NCBI GenBank assembly: GCA_021613535.1
Contig: CP075493.1
Coordinates: 15,562,001-15,626,000 of the forward strand
DNA length: 64,000 bases
Reading direction: 5' to 3'
DNA from: Adineta vaga
Taxonomy: Eukaryota; Rotifera
Shown here piece after piece: positions 11,001 to 23,803 of this stretch. The position numbers and the translations under genes were made by a program. The notes beneath the pieces were generated by a model. That model saw only the letters and a list, made by a program, of their open reading frames with translations, did no database searches and was not told the DNA's origin. Each line of letters opens with the position of its first letter. Within the stretch, counting starts at the first letter, position 1.

Positions 11001-14000
11001 TGGTCTTATTGCGAAAATATATCCGCCGTAGATTTTTACCTTCGGAAAGCAATTCGAAAAAGTTATTTCTCCATTTTCGACACAATTCTACCTAATTTAT
11101 CAAGTTCACAATCAAATACTTTTATACAAATTCTCTTCAATCACTTCAATTTTCAATATACATCTGATGATCTTCTCATTCTATTACATTACCAAATCCC
11201 ACGAAAATGTTTTTCTTTAATTGATGCTCATTCGGATCGAACGAAATTTTTCGCCTATAATTGGTTTCGATTGTTTACCGTAAACTTGTGTCAAAATATT
11301 CAATTAGATCAAACTAAAGGAAAATTCCAACCGATTTTAGAGCAACAACGAGATCTTTTATTTCGATCATTTATTCAAAGTCAACTCGAACTAATTGAAA
11401 CGACTAATACAGACGAAGAAGAAAAGCAAGAACATCTACCAGAATCATTCAAAGATTTGCCTTACAGTTGGTTTCATTATCTTTTTATCCGAGATGTATC
11501 AACGGGAATTTCGTCTAAATTCGAAAAAGAGCTTTGGATCAATCAATATTTATTTCTGCTACTTCGTTGTTTTCATTTCGACGTACATCTTCGAACAATA
11601 TGTGCTACTTTATCGTACATTGAACGCTTATTGAATATTTATCATCAAAGTAGATCCAAAATAACTAGATTACTTTCCTTGAAAATTCTACGTCAATTAA
11701 TTCCATATCTGCCGAAGCATACTAACGACGGATCGAAAATTCTAATAGAAGAATTTTTAATTGAAATTCTTCATTCCATTAACGCAAGTTTCTCTTCTTC
11801 ACAACAGCTACCTGCTGAATTAGTCACGGAATTAATTTATCTGTATCGCACTGTAGTGTCTTGTTGGTCACCATGGCAATTGATGGCTATTAACTTCATC
11901 TTTAATTCTATTACATCTCATCTAAACTTAACATCATTCCAATCAAATGACACACTGATCGCCTCATTATGCATATTGGGTGGATACATAGATCATGTCA
12001 GTTTGGGTTCTATCGTTCGAGTGACAACTGATCAAGAAATAAATTATGAGTCTCGCTTAGCGATGGTCATAGAGATAAATTCAGACTCTTCGATCTGTTC
12101 AATCCAATATTTCGATGGAAATCAAATTCAATCGAAAACAATTGATCAACTTCAAGTTGTTGTTCAAGTTACACCACCTAATCTACTGTCATTACCGACA
12201 GTAGATGTATCGATCGATTCCATTTTCGATGCATTTGGACACTTTCTCCAACTCAAACCCATCGCATCTGAATCATTAAAATTTTTACAAATGAAACGTC
12301 GTTCTCTCTCTGCTCTCAATCATCTTTTACAATATCAAAAGATGGTAGAAATATTCATGAGTAAATCATACGCTTCACTCATTGCTCAATTATCCATGCC
12401 AGAATCTCTAACAACATCGACTAATCTTACTTACTTAAACAAAAAACTTCTAGAGCAATATTCCCTCCACTTAGATATGTGTCAACACTCGCAACCCGTT
12501 TCCAACGATCATCGATCAATTGTAGTAGCTTTATCAACACCGATCTCAAAATATAATGGATGGAAATCATTTGCATCGAAAACAGAGATTCAAATGTGGA
12601 AACAAGGTCGAACTGGTAATGACAAAATTAAATTGATTCCATTTCCAATTAGTGCTGTCAAACCAGAAGTTTTCGAGACATGTGGTCAAAATCATCAATT
12701 CAAAGGACGAATTGTTCTCAAACAAGGATATAGTCATGTAAAATATCCAACTTTTACTGTCGAGAATATTCAACTGACTGAAGGAAAATGGTATTTTTGT
12801 GTGAAATTACTCACGCGTGATATTATTCAAATCGGATGGGCAACACAAGGATTTACAGCAGAACGTGTTCATAAATTCGGATTAGGTGATGATAAATATT
12901 CATGGTCTTATGATGTTTTATGTAGAGTATTTCTCAATGATGGAATAGAGGGAGACCAATCCAATGATATTCGCTGGAGAAAAAATGATGTTTGTGGTTG
13001 TGGAATTGATATCGATGGTAAGAATACTAATATCAAATACTGGCTAAATGGTAAACTATTAGATGCAGCTTTTAAACATCTAGAGTTTATTCCTCAATCA
13101 GATACGAAATGTAATCTACTTCCTCATGGACGAGCAACAACTTTTTTTCCTGGAGTTTCTTTACTAAATCGAGATTCATCAACGAATTCTTGTGAATTGA
13201 TTTTTAGTCCCGAAGATATGCAACAATGTCCCCTACCGATTGGTTACAAGCCAGTTCTATTACCGACATTAGTTCATACCGAGAATTCTCTCGTTGCATA
13301 TCCTTCCCATGCTTATGTTGTTGGTGACATTTCAAAAGACTATGTCTATACATCACGAACTATGCCATCAACATTACTTTTACGTGATTTTGTTAATAAA
13401 GATCATTTCGCGGTTAGATTTCAGATTGATGAATATGGAGTTATTTTGTCGGAAGATAGCGAAGGTTTTCCGTTAACTATTGAGAGAGACGTCTCTTGTT
13501 TTTCCATCACATATGATTTCCAACTTTTACAAACCGCAAATGAGATGGAAACCATCACATTAGTTATGACGAATAGTTTTTCCATCGAAATTCCTTTGAC
13601 AAACTTTAATCAAATAACTCGAGTGATCATGGTGGGTAATATCAATGAACAACAACTTAAAGTTTATTGGGATAATCAAAACCAAACATATCAAACTCGA
13701 TTTCCAAATGAAACAACGAATCTATTAACTCTATATCATTTGTCAAAGATTGCTGCTAGACTGAAAAATATTGCTATTTGGAATTATGCTCTTCCTGAAG
13801 ATCATATTCATCGTTTATTTACTTATGGTCTCTTTTACATTGCAACAGACTATCAACAATTGGAAGAACATCGAAAACGAATGAATACTTTTTCTTTCAT
13901 AGATAAACAATTTTCAGACGAATATCTCATTCCATTTGATGAACCATTTGATGAAGATATTTGGCAAAGAAAGAAAAATCAGGCTGATCAAAATGAAGAG

Positions 14001-17000
14001 AAATACTTTTCAAAAGAAGAATCATCAACAATTGAATTAATTGGAAATAAAAGTTATCTTGTCCTTGAAAAGCCCATCGAACAATGGTCAGAATATACTA
14101 TTATTCTCGATGTATCCATTGTAAATTGGCCGATCAACGGCAAAGAATGGTCACTTATACAACTGAACGATATGTCGAAAATATCTATTACACACGAAGG
14201 TAAAATTTGTTTGAAATCTGAAGTAACCGAAGAGAAAAGTCAATTGACGTTAAATCTCAACGAATACTATCGTTTGTGTATCATTGTTAAAGAAACATCA
14301 TGTCAAATCTTTACTAATGGACAATTGCAGATCGATATGAAAGTGAAGGATGCGCAATTTATCGCTGAGTCAAATCGATTTTATTTATTTCAAGAAAACG
14401 ATATATTGGAAGAAACCAGCTATGAAAATACTTTAAGAATCCGTTGTCAATCAATAACTTTACTCAATCGATCGATGCCAATAGATGAACGTATCAAGAC
14501 TCCAAATTTTTCACTTCAATCATTAGTAACACCACCATTATCAATCATCGTACCGAGTTTAATCGCCATTGGACATCAGCTAGAATGGATTAAATACATT
14601 ATCGAACAATACAAAACAACAAACGTTGCGATGATTGATCGTATTCTGCGCGAACAGAAAGGACAACTGGAGAAGAATGTTTTAGAAAATAGGAACAAAC
14701 AATTTATACAGATTCTCTCCGCTTTAAGTCCGACAATCGATCAACAAAAGCTGAATGATTTGATCTCTGCTGAGAAGTTTTTCAATTATGATCAAATTAG
14801 CAATGTTAGTCGATTCATTCTAACTCATTGGAACGATTTACAACGAACCGAATTACATGATCTCGGTAACGAGATTGAACTCAACGATTGGATTCATAAC
14901 CCATCGATAATTGCAGCAGAAAGTAATGGTGGAATTCAAGTGAGCAATCGAAATCGTCGTAATACTCAACAGTCATTATCTTCTTCTTCTTCTTCTTCTT
15001 CTTCAAGCGAAGACAATGACGATGACTCTTCTAGCGTTTCTTCGGATCGTCGAAATGACCAACGTGAGGATAGTGATGAAGTAATTGTTTATAGATTGTA
15101 TGATCTAGCTGAAGAACAACGCGAGAAATTAATCTACCTTGAAAATCAACAAAGAGCAATGGAAGATCTATCCAGTCAAAGATATACTCAATCACATATC
15201 TATTGTGAACAAAACTTAATAACGGTTTATGCTCGTGATATCCTTCTTAATATGCTCAAAGTCTGGTCAAACCAATCGATAACGCTTTTCCCTTTGGATA
15301 AATTTGGTGATTGGAATTTTGTAGTGAAATTATTTCGAGTAATGTTTTATCATTACACATCCATTAAAGAAAATATTGATGACATGAGTTTATTAATCCT
15401 TTCACTGTTGAAAGTAGAAGTAAAACAAATCATCGAACAAAATCTTGAAAATAGAACACCGTTACTCTGTGCATTACAAGAAGATATTTTTGGTCAAATC
15501 ATTCAATTTCTACTGGAATCATCCTCATTGCGAAATGAGAGTTTAAAATTTATTTGGAAAGTATTGAATCTTTTTGTAGAATTGATTAGAGATAAATCGA
15601 CAATGAAACAAAATCAGATCGATATACTGCTCCCACACGTATTTCCTGTTCCAATGATCAATCTAATCTTCAAACTTCTTCAATCAGTTGAAGATCATCA
15701 ATCGAAAATCTTCATTGTTCGTCTGTTTTCTAGTTTAATTCAAATCAGTAATTCTTTTAAATTAAATGTAGAAATAAAACAATTTTTTGTTACATTACTT
15801 CATGAACTTCCATCGAATGAATCGATTATGGATGTAGTATTTCTTCTCAGTGAACAACAGGCTGAACTACAATATGCTGAGTTGCCAGAAAATGTTCCCG
15901 AACTCTTCAAATGCATTCATATCATCATTGCTTTGACTGATCTAACCAAACAAACTGTCGTACGAGAAGAATTATTTACCGAATTCAAAGATCACCTAAA
16001 CGGCGTGCAATTCACTCGTGCTGATTTCAACAGATCTAATGCTCATTTCAATCAAATTGCCGATTTTCAATTACTTGATTTCATGGACAAAAGTCAAAAA
16101 TTTAAAAAATCTCCTATTGAATTTCTTCGTACTTTACCGGAAGAATCTACTCCTAATTCAATTTTTTATCAGAATCATCCGTCATTATCAAGTATTCCGG
16201 CTGATTGTGTGCGGATTCGGGCGATAGTTTTATATATACTGAATGCTCTTATCATTAATATTTCATCGTTCGTCGATTGCAGTTTATCGCCAGGAGAAAG
16301 TTTTCTAACAGATCAAATTCGAAAAGCAAAGATGTATATTTTTTCTTCAAAGAAATGTCAACTTCTCGATCAATCAATTCTAGCAACCGAATCGGGATCT
16401 AATCATGAAAATCTTTCCGTTTATTTCGATGTCCTCAAAGCCTCTCTTTCCAATGAAAACTACGAAAATACGATGTTTTATCAAGCTTACCGACAGCTAT
16501 GCGACAAGGCACAGGATAGTTTCAGAAAAAAAGATAAACAGCTCTGGATAGCACAGTATATAGATATGCATAGTACTGATATAGGTGGGCCTTATCGTGA
16601 TTCAATTACTCAGATTTGTTCGGATATCTGTAGTACACGATTACCCTTATTTATTTTATGTCCAAACGGTCGAACACACAGTGCTTCGAATCAAGATTGT
16701 TGGATTCCTAATGTTTTTCCACCGAATAAATCCATTCCAGAAACATTCCAGAAACAATATCGTTTTGTTGGTCAATTGATGGGATTAGCTACTAGAAAAA
16801 AACATTATTTGAACGTCAAATTTGCACCATTGCTTTGGAAAGAATTACTCTACGAACCGATCACTATCCACGATATACAAGCCATTGATGCACAAAGTTT
16901 TACATTGATTCACGAAGTTGAACAGCAAATTCAACAAGCTATGTTATTTGATACCGATGCTAATACTTTTGATATTTTCAATAGTGTTTTAAGTGAAGTA

Positions 17001-17717
17001 CATTTCGAAGTGGTTGGTTCAGCACAACAAACTTTTGAATTGATACCAAATGGAAGTCAAATTCCAATTACTGCAGAGAATTTTTCGAACTATTCTTTTC
17101 ATTATCGTCAATACCGTCTTAATGAATTTCATCGGCAAATTGATTATATTCGTCAAGGATTGCATTCAGTGGTTCCTTCTTATTATTTGAATATATTTAC
17201 GGCTAAGGAATTAGAAGAAGCTGTTTGTGGCAAAGGTTATATCGATGTCGAACTTTTGAAACGAAATACAACTTACGGAGATGGTTATAATCAAAATGCA
17301 CCTGTGATTGATTGTTTTTGGAAAGTGATGAGTGAAATGTTCACTGAAGAACAAAAGAAAATGTTGTTAGTATTTGCTTGGGGACGAAGTACACTACCAA
17401 TTCGAGACGAAGATTTCAGTTCAAAATTCAAGATTTGCAAATATCATGTGCAAAGCGACAACATCGATCATACACTTCCACGTAAGTCATGTTTGATAAA
17501 ATTTGAAGAATAGTGAAATAATGGATGTGTTTTAGGATCTCATACTTGTAGTTTTACTATCGATCTACCTGAATATTCGACTTTAGAGATCATGCACGAG
17601 CGTTTGAATTGTGCAATTACTTATTGTTCAAATATCGATGGTGATGGAAATATGGATGCAGAAAATGTCAATTATAACGATGACTCCAGTAGTGATGATG
17701 ATGATGATGATGAATAG
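8040..17717 (+). CDS. Giant HECT-type E3 ubiquitin ligase with SPRY domain
   Basis: Exon 8040-17481 joins exon 17536-17717 across a 54-base GT-AG intron, giving about 3207 residues. I chose the ATG at 8040, because the frame upstream of it has no other ATG. The first half is helical and repeat-like. A B30.2/SPRY-type domain lies near residues 1545-1725 (GKWYFCVKLL, IGWATQGF, YWLNGKLL). It is followed by a laminin-G-like region and a Ser run then acidic patch near 2315-2335. The HECT domain occupies roughly residues 2820-3190 (FVGQLMGLATR, then LPRSHTCSF). HECT ligases accept ubiquitin from an E2 on a catalytic Cys and pass it to substrates; that Cys (about 3152) is encoded by the small second exon. 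The tail is poly-Asp. Size and SPRY-HECT order resemble HECTD4/HERC-type ligases, but I cannot assign orthology. Confidence 0.9.
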
Positions 17718-18361
17718 GAAAAATCAAGCATCATGTCATTTTTATCTTTATTATGTAAAACCTATATAATCTTGAGGATGAGCTGTGAAGATGTATAATA
17801 ATAAAAAGTCACATAACTACTGATCTTAGCAGATTACGCGTGCTTTGTGCACCTCCACTAGTATAGTATATGAAGACTAACTAGTTCTGGAGAAAAGACA
17901 TCTATTAAGTGCTTTGAACATTCATATCTACCAAATCATCCAAATTATCTGTCGGCAAAAGAAAATCTTGAGAGGGTGTGGGTGTGGGTGAGAGTATTGT
18001 ATCTATCTAACACCCACACCCACATCCACCCTCAAGCATTTTTAATGCATTTAAAAATACGTCAATTGCAGTGCGTTCAAACAAAAAAGTCATGCGAATA
18101 TTTTATTAGAATTGAAACCAGCAACATGAAATTTATGAAAAATTCTTGATTAACATAGGAAACGATAAAATCTCTGGAGATTATTATAACGTGTTTCCCT
18201 TCGAATACGAAAAACAATAATTGCAATAGTTGTGATTAATACAATCAGCGAAAGCCTGCGATAGAGATACCTAGTATCGTATGATCACTTTTTCTTTTCA
18301 TTGAAGTTGAGGTAGTAGTGTAAGAATTCAACATATTAGCTGAGTTGATTATTGGTTTTGT
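17718..18361. repeat. Intergenic stretch with a telomere-like inverted repeat at 17971-18035
   Basis: The stretch has no supported gene. At 17971-18035 it contains the best-formed member of the G-rich/C-rich family: left arm GAGGGTGTGGGTGTGGGTGA, loop GAGTATTGTATCTATCTAA, right arm CACCCACACCCACA followed by CCACCCTCA. The loop is shared with the element at 7.67 kb. Confidence 0.75.
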
Positions 18362-18608
18362 TTAGTTTTTCATTGAAATACGAAAGAACGGTGGTAAAAT
18401 AATTGCTGGTAGCTGTTGAAATTCCGGTAATTTTTCAAGTTTTAAGCATACATATAGAGCACAATCGTTTTCAATAACTCCCATAACATATTCGCTATAG
18501 CCTTTAGGACATTCTTTTGTAGCGAAAGGAAGTATAGCATTTCCCTGAGAACATGAAAACATACCGCCACAATGGGGTAAATTTGCCGTATCTAATACTT
18601 GATCGGCT
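18362..18608 (-). pseudogene. C-terminal fragment resembling macrophage-expressed gene 1 (perforin-2)
   Basis: About 80 residues are readable to a stop at 18362: a CGGMFSC segment, then CPKGYSEYVMGVIENDCALYVCLKLEK and a proline-rich LPAIILPPFF. A Cys-Pro-x-Gly-Tyr-Ser block followed by a second Cys pair and a LPP motif is typical of the region behind the MACPF domain in invertebrate Mpeg1 proteins. No MACPF domain or membrane helix is present. On the coding strand the fragment begins where the telomere-like repeat at 18609-18673 starts, so the rest of the gene is lost or lies elsewhere. The assignment is by eye and moderate. Confidence 0.4.
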
Positions 18609-18673
18609 AGGGTGTGGGTGAGAGTTGTGTATTTATAACCCTTATGTCCATCTACATTCTGATCCACATCCTG
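18609..18673. repeat. Telomere-like inverted repeat, degraded right arm
   Basis: The left arm AGGGTGTGGGTGAGAG matches the family; the right arm is reduced to CCACATCC. It marks the broken 5' end of the perforin-2-like fragment. Confidence 0.55.
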
Positions 18674-18720
18674 GATGACTTGAGTATTTTATGAATTAAT
18701 AAATAGAAAAAATAGATTTG

Positions 18721-21700
18721 TTAGTTCTTACAATTGTTCTTATAAATAGATAAGTCATTTGATACTCTATTTGTAACAACTAAATTCAATTTTCCATTAT
18801 TTTTTAGAGAACCCGATGCAATAGATGTTGGTGAATTTCCAGTTACGTATATAAGAGGAGTCTCGAATGTTCCATCACCTCGTCCAAGTAATACACTAAT
18901 AGTATTATCAACTGTATTTATTACACTTAAATCAAGTTTTGTGTCATTATTAAAATCTCCATCAGTTAAAACACTCGGCCATGTACCCACTGTATAATTG
19001 ATCGGATTTTGAAACGTTGCATTACCATTGCCAAGGTATATGCTCACAGTATTAGCTAATTGATTCGTTATTGCTAAGTCTTGTTTACCATTTTTATCAA
19101 AATCATTCGCTATTATGTAAATTGGCCATAGTCCGGTCGTATAATTCTTTCGAGTTGTAAAATTTCCAGTACCATCACCAAATAGTATAGTGAAAAGGTT
19201 ATCGTAGGAATTTGCTACTACGATATCTATTTTATAATTACCATCAAAGTCACCTGTTGTTACAGATGATATCTTACGACCAACTGTATGAAATGTTGCA
19301 TTCTTGAATGTTCCATTTTTATCACCAAGAAGTACGCTAACTGTAGTATCTTCATAATTAACTACGATTATATCTAATATGTTATCGTTATTCAAATCAG
19401 TTGATGTTAATGCTTCTGGCCAACTACCAACCATATAGGTTTTAGATGATTGAAAAAACCCATCTCCACGATTCAGTAGTACAGTAATAGAATCGTTCCA
19501 AGAGTTTGTTACTGCAAGATCCATTTTTGTATCATTATTGAAATCCTCGGCTATGACACAAGTTGGTGTTTGACCAACCATATAACTCATAGGTGTTAGG
19601 AAATTTAGATTTCCATCATTAAGTATAATATTAACGGTACTATCACCATAACAGCTCATTGCTAAATCTGGCGTTTGATTATTATCAAAATCAGCTGCAT
19701 GTACAAATCGTGGTAGTTGACATGCAAGCATCTGTACTGGATAAAAATAAGTGCCAAATCCAAGAGAACATATGAGACCGATTGTATTACCATCATTGCG
19801 ACCGATGAGGAGATCTAGATAACTATCATTATTTAAATCAACCGAAATAACTGACGTTAGAGAAAAGCCAATCGGATGTTCTACAGATATGTTAAAACTT
19901 CCATTGCCATTTCCCATTAAAATATAGAGTAATGGATCGAATTGAGTGATCACTGCCAAATCCAATTCTTTGTCATTATTGTAATCTAATACTGCCATAG
20001 AAATTATACCATGACGAAACAGATAATTGATTCCAGTTTGAAAAGTACCATCACCATTTCCATATAATATACTAGTTATATTGTCATCTCGATTAGCTAT
20101 GATAAGATCCAGTTCATTATCATAATTAAAATCATCTACTACCATAGCAATAGGATAAGAACTAACAGTATAGTTATTTGTCAGTTCAAACATTCCATTT
20201 GCACGGCCAAGTAAAATACTGATACTGTTATCCCCGGAGTTTGCAATTGCTAGATCTAATCTACCATCATGATTGAAATCGGATGATACAATAAAATTTG
20301 GTGTGCGACCAACATTATAAATGAAAAAAGGTTGAAAGGTTCCATTTCCGTTTCCAAATATAACAAGAATCGTATGATTGATCCAATCTGTCACTACTAA
20401 ATCCATGTTTGTATCATTATTGAAATCCCTTGAGATCACATAAGATGGACTATTGTAAAGACTATAATTCATCGAACTATGAAAAAGTCCATTACCTTCA
20501 CCAAACATTACGATGACAATTTTATTAATTTTATTGAACACTACCATATCCAGATTACCGTCTTTATCGAAATCTCCTGATATTACAAACTCTGGCATTC
20601 GATTAACTTTATACGATCCAGGAATTTCAAGAGTTTCATCTTCTTTTCCAAGGAGTATCCCCACAGTACCATCTTCAGTTATAATTGCCATATCTAATTG
20701 TTGTTGATTTCTGAAATGACCAAATGTAGCAAACATTGGTTTATGTCGACCTGGAAGAGTAATTGGCGTCTGAAAAGGATCATTACATTCTTCTTCTGAA
20801 AACAAAAGACTATTCATTATTTTCAATTAAGGAGTTTAAGAACAAATTGAACCTGATAATTTGTTCTTTGATCTTGTTGCTAAAACTGATGCAAGAATAA
20901 TTCCACCAATAATTAAAGCAAATAAAAGACAAAGTGGAATATCATATCGTTTCTTTCGATACCATTGACGACTAAGGAAACATTTCTTAGAGTAAATTAC
21001 ACAAAAAAATCAAATTCAACTTACACTATTTTTGGATAAACATTCGCTCCTAAAATAAAACATCAAGAATTATTGAGAAATTGAAATTTCTTTCTTTTAC
21101 CTTCAAATGGAGGTTTCAGTAAAACTTGTTCCGGTTTAATTTGCTTCAAATGAATAATATAAAGATCTGATGCTGGACTAAATTGTGATTGAACAATCAT
21201 TTGAGTATTTGGTAAGAGAAGAACTTCATTTTCAGTAACAAAATGTGAATGATTTTGAATTGTTCGACCATTAAATGCTTCAACAGAGAACAATGTTCGA
21301 TGTCCATCTTTTCCCAAGTAAATATTATTTTCCAAAACAAGAGTTTCTGTTGTACATGATGAAAATGCTGACCATGTTACTTGTTTTCCAGATGGAAAAT
21401 TTTGACTTAAATTCTTTGTCACTCCTCTCCAAACTGTCAAAGGCGGAACACAAGGTAATTTAACAAGAGCAGTTAAGAATAATTTCAAATATTTATAATA
21501 TGGTTGAAGAAGTTCTTGATTATTACTTTTTAATGTTCGATTGAGCATTCGATAAAAACTTGGATGAGGTTTAATCCATTCAATTGTATAAAGACGAATT
21601 GCTGCACTTTCATCAATTGTTAATCCATCTGATGGTTGTTCAGGTGTTTCATCAAGTGCCATTTTAACATATTTTGCTAGATCATGAATGATATTTTCTA

Positions 21701-21995
21701 ATGGTGCACATGCTTTATAAAGTGGTAATAAAGGTTCATATGCATAATCAATCAATGGAAGGAAATTTTCTTCTGTATCATTGGTCTGCTCTGATGTATT
21801 TGTGATACCAACAAAATCTTCGACAATTCGAGCGCTATTAGCAAGAGTATTCGTTTGAAATCTTTCATCAGATATTCTTCCTTCAACGTAATTATTTTCA
21901 TCTGAAACATTTGGATGATCAATTACTTCGGGATTATCATGTGCAACTGACACTAATTCAATTTGATCAGATTTTCGTCTTGATGGTTGATGCAT
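18721..21995 (-). CDS. ADP-ribosyltransferase / transmembrane / FG-GAP ectodomain protein, copy A
   Basis: Four exons in phase with GT-AG introns: 21101-21995, 21025-21049, 20853-20971 and 18721-20795, giving about 1037 residues. Residues 80-298 form an arginine-type ADP-ribosyltransferase with TVWRG (Arg190), AFSSCT (Ser212-213) and ENEVLL (Glu255, Glu257), that is, the R-S-ExE triad. The third exon encodes a basic RQWYRKKR stretch and a hydrophobic helix, so by the positive-inside rule the enzyme faces the cytosol and the C-terminus lies outside. The last exon holds 14 FG-GAP/VCBS units of about 47 residues with calcium-site cores such as DFNNDTKMD. It also has many N-x-S/T sequons, as expected outside the cell. 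Fourteen units would fit two seven-bladed propellers (inference). A close paralogue lies at 58134-61429 on the same strand. Ligand and target are unknown. Confidence 0.85.
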
Positions 21996-22387
21996 TATAC
22001 TGATTATTTTTGTTAATCCTAAAAGTAAAGCAATAAATTGATGCTAAAACTATTGAAAATGATAATGTGAAAGAGTAAATATATGTATTTATATCGTTCC
22101 TATTGATTATATCGATTGATGATACGAAGGTTTCCTTTGTATAGGATAATAAAAAAGAAAGCATCAATAATATTTATTATATCGTCATGAATGTATGAAA
22201 CATGTAGACGATTACTGTGGATATTTATGACTCATACAAAGGAAATAAATGATAATTAAACGTTGTCCTCTTGCACACAAAATATAAAAAAACGTACAGT
22301 CGTAGAAATCAAACGAAACACATAGAAAATTTAACCCATGTATTTACGATATGTCGTTGATTAGGAAAAGCTTGATTGAAATTATCA

Positions 22388-23803
22388 TTATGTACTATTG
22401 ATATTGTTCGTTGCAAAATACATTTTACTATTTTGTTTATCAATCATTCCAATGTCTCCTATGTGAAGATTCATTGGTAAGAATGTTGTTCGATCACCTG
22501 TTGCTTTTATCATTTCTACATCAAGTCTTTTAAGTTCGATTTGAGCTGACAGTGGTACTTCTTGTAAGACTTTAGCAGCTTGAGCATGACGTTCGGCAGC
22601 ATAAAAATCAGCATCAGCCTTTGTTCGTATGACATATGCTTCAGCTTCTGCATGAATTTGTGCTTGCTGTTTTTCTCGTTCAGCCTGTTGCATGGCAATA
22701 TCTGTTTGCGAACGCATATTGGCGAGACTAGTAGCAGTTTCGACACGTGCTTGTGCTCGTTTTCGCAAAAGATCTTTCACACTGTTATCAAATTCAAGTT
22801 TCTCGATGTTTAAATCCTGAAGTTCAACGCCCCATTGTTTCACTTTGTACGAAAAATCATGAAGAAATGCCGTTCGAATATGTTGATTGAAATTGCTTTC
22901 TTCTACAATCGATGTAACACTTGTCACGTCCTTTTCTGATGCTTTCATTGGAACAGAGGGTGCAATTTCATCGATAGCAGCGTTGAGAAAAAGCGAAGTG
23001 AGTGTTGCTTCAGCGGCTCGTTTTACTGCTCCATGAATATCTTGTACAGTCATAAATGCTATTCTTGGATCATGAATACGATAGGTAATAAGTCCTTTCG
23101 CTATTATAGTAACTCCATCTCGAGTGTTCACCATAAGTTGATCGAGTTCTCTCACTTGAAGTTGAACGGATTGAAAACCAGTTTTCTTATCGAATAGAAA
23201 TGTAGGTGAATTTGTTTCGAATGGACCTGTTTCAGTATCTTCAGGTCGAATAATAATCTGTTTACCAATATCGAATGCCACAGCAACAAATCCGACTGGC
23301 ACAGTTATCCGACGGTATGTTCCCAATTCGATATATTGAGCATTCGCTGGAGTACTCTTTTCGAAAATATGCGGTGCAGTTAAAATGTAACGACCAGGAT
23401 CGAGTAAGATACTTTCTCCATTTCGAAGACTTAATCCAAGTTCTCCTTGATTGATTGTTACAATTTGAATATTACCCAACGTAATAACTTTATCGGTAAT
23501 ACTAACTACACTGATTAAATGATTGAATAGAGAATAGAATGTATATCGACCAGGTGCCAGAAATCTTGGACTACGATTGAACATAGCTAAACCAAGTTGT
23601 CCATCTTGAATAAGATTAAATCCAAGTCCAGTTGGCATTCGTGGATGTTCAAGTAATCCTCGTTGTTCAAGTTCATCATAAAGCGATCGATTTGGATCCA
23701 TTCGTATGTGCATGTCATTACCTGCATGTTGTATTGTCTGGCCGAAGGTTTTCTTGTAATCGGAAACCAATTTTCCATCGATATCGGTCGAATTTATAGA
23801 CAT
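22388..23803 (-). CDS. SPFH/band 7 domain protein, 471 residues
   Basis: An intact single-exon gene. The first third contains repeated short beta motifs ([23 protein letters not shown]) like those in proteins with N-terminal repeats before a band 7 domain. A band 7/SPFH region follows (about residues 165-345: [52 protein letters not shown]). After that comes a long charged coiled coil rich in Ala, Gln and Glu (about 355-420), typical of flotillin/prohibitin/stomatin relatives that oligomerise on membranes. No N-terminal transmembrane segment is evident, so membrane contact would be peripheral or by lipidation. Exact orthology is not clear; it is not a classical stomatin because the hairpin membrane segment is missing. 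Confidence 0.85.
   Translation of the reverse strand: MSINSTDIDGKLVSDYKKTFGQTIQHAGNDMHIRMDPNRSLYDELEQRGLLEHPRMPTGLGFNLIQDGQLGLAMFNRSPRFLAPGRYTFYSLFNHLISVVSITDKVITLGNIQIVTINQGELGLSLRNGESILLDPGRYILTAPHIFEKSTPANAQYIELGTYRRITVPVGFVAVAFDIGKQIIIRPEDTETGPFETNSPTFLFDKKTGFQSVQLQVRELDQLMVNTRDGVTIIAKGLITYRIHDPRIAFMTVQDIHGAVKRAAEATLTSLFLNAAIDEIAPSVPMKASEKDVTSVTSIVEESNFNQHIRTAFLHDFSYKVKQWGVELQDLNIEKLEFDNSVKDLLRKRAQARVETATSLANMRSQTDIAMQQAEREKQQAQIHAEAEAYVIRTKADADFYAAERHAQAAKVLQEVPLSAQIELKRLDVEMIKATGDRTTFLPMNLHIGDIGMIDKQNSKMYFATNNINST

Noticed and set aside
14976-15036. Serine-coding TCT run as a microsatellite insertion
   Set aside because: It stays in frame and continues into a natural acidic-serine linker, so it is part of the ligase.
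11395-16779. Short open frames on either strand inside 8-17.7 kb
   Set aside because: They overlap the continuous HECT ligase exon in other frames and show no independent coding features.
17971-18035. True telomere or chromosome end
   Set aside because: The arrays are only a few units long, form inverted repeats and lie between ordinary genes; the sequence continues on both sides.
19000-20700. Integrin alpha gene
   Set aside because: The repeats are FG-GAP/VCBS type, but the integrin thigh/calf domains and GFFKR tail are absent and the N-terminal exons encode an ART domain.
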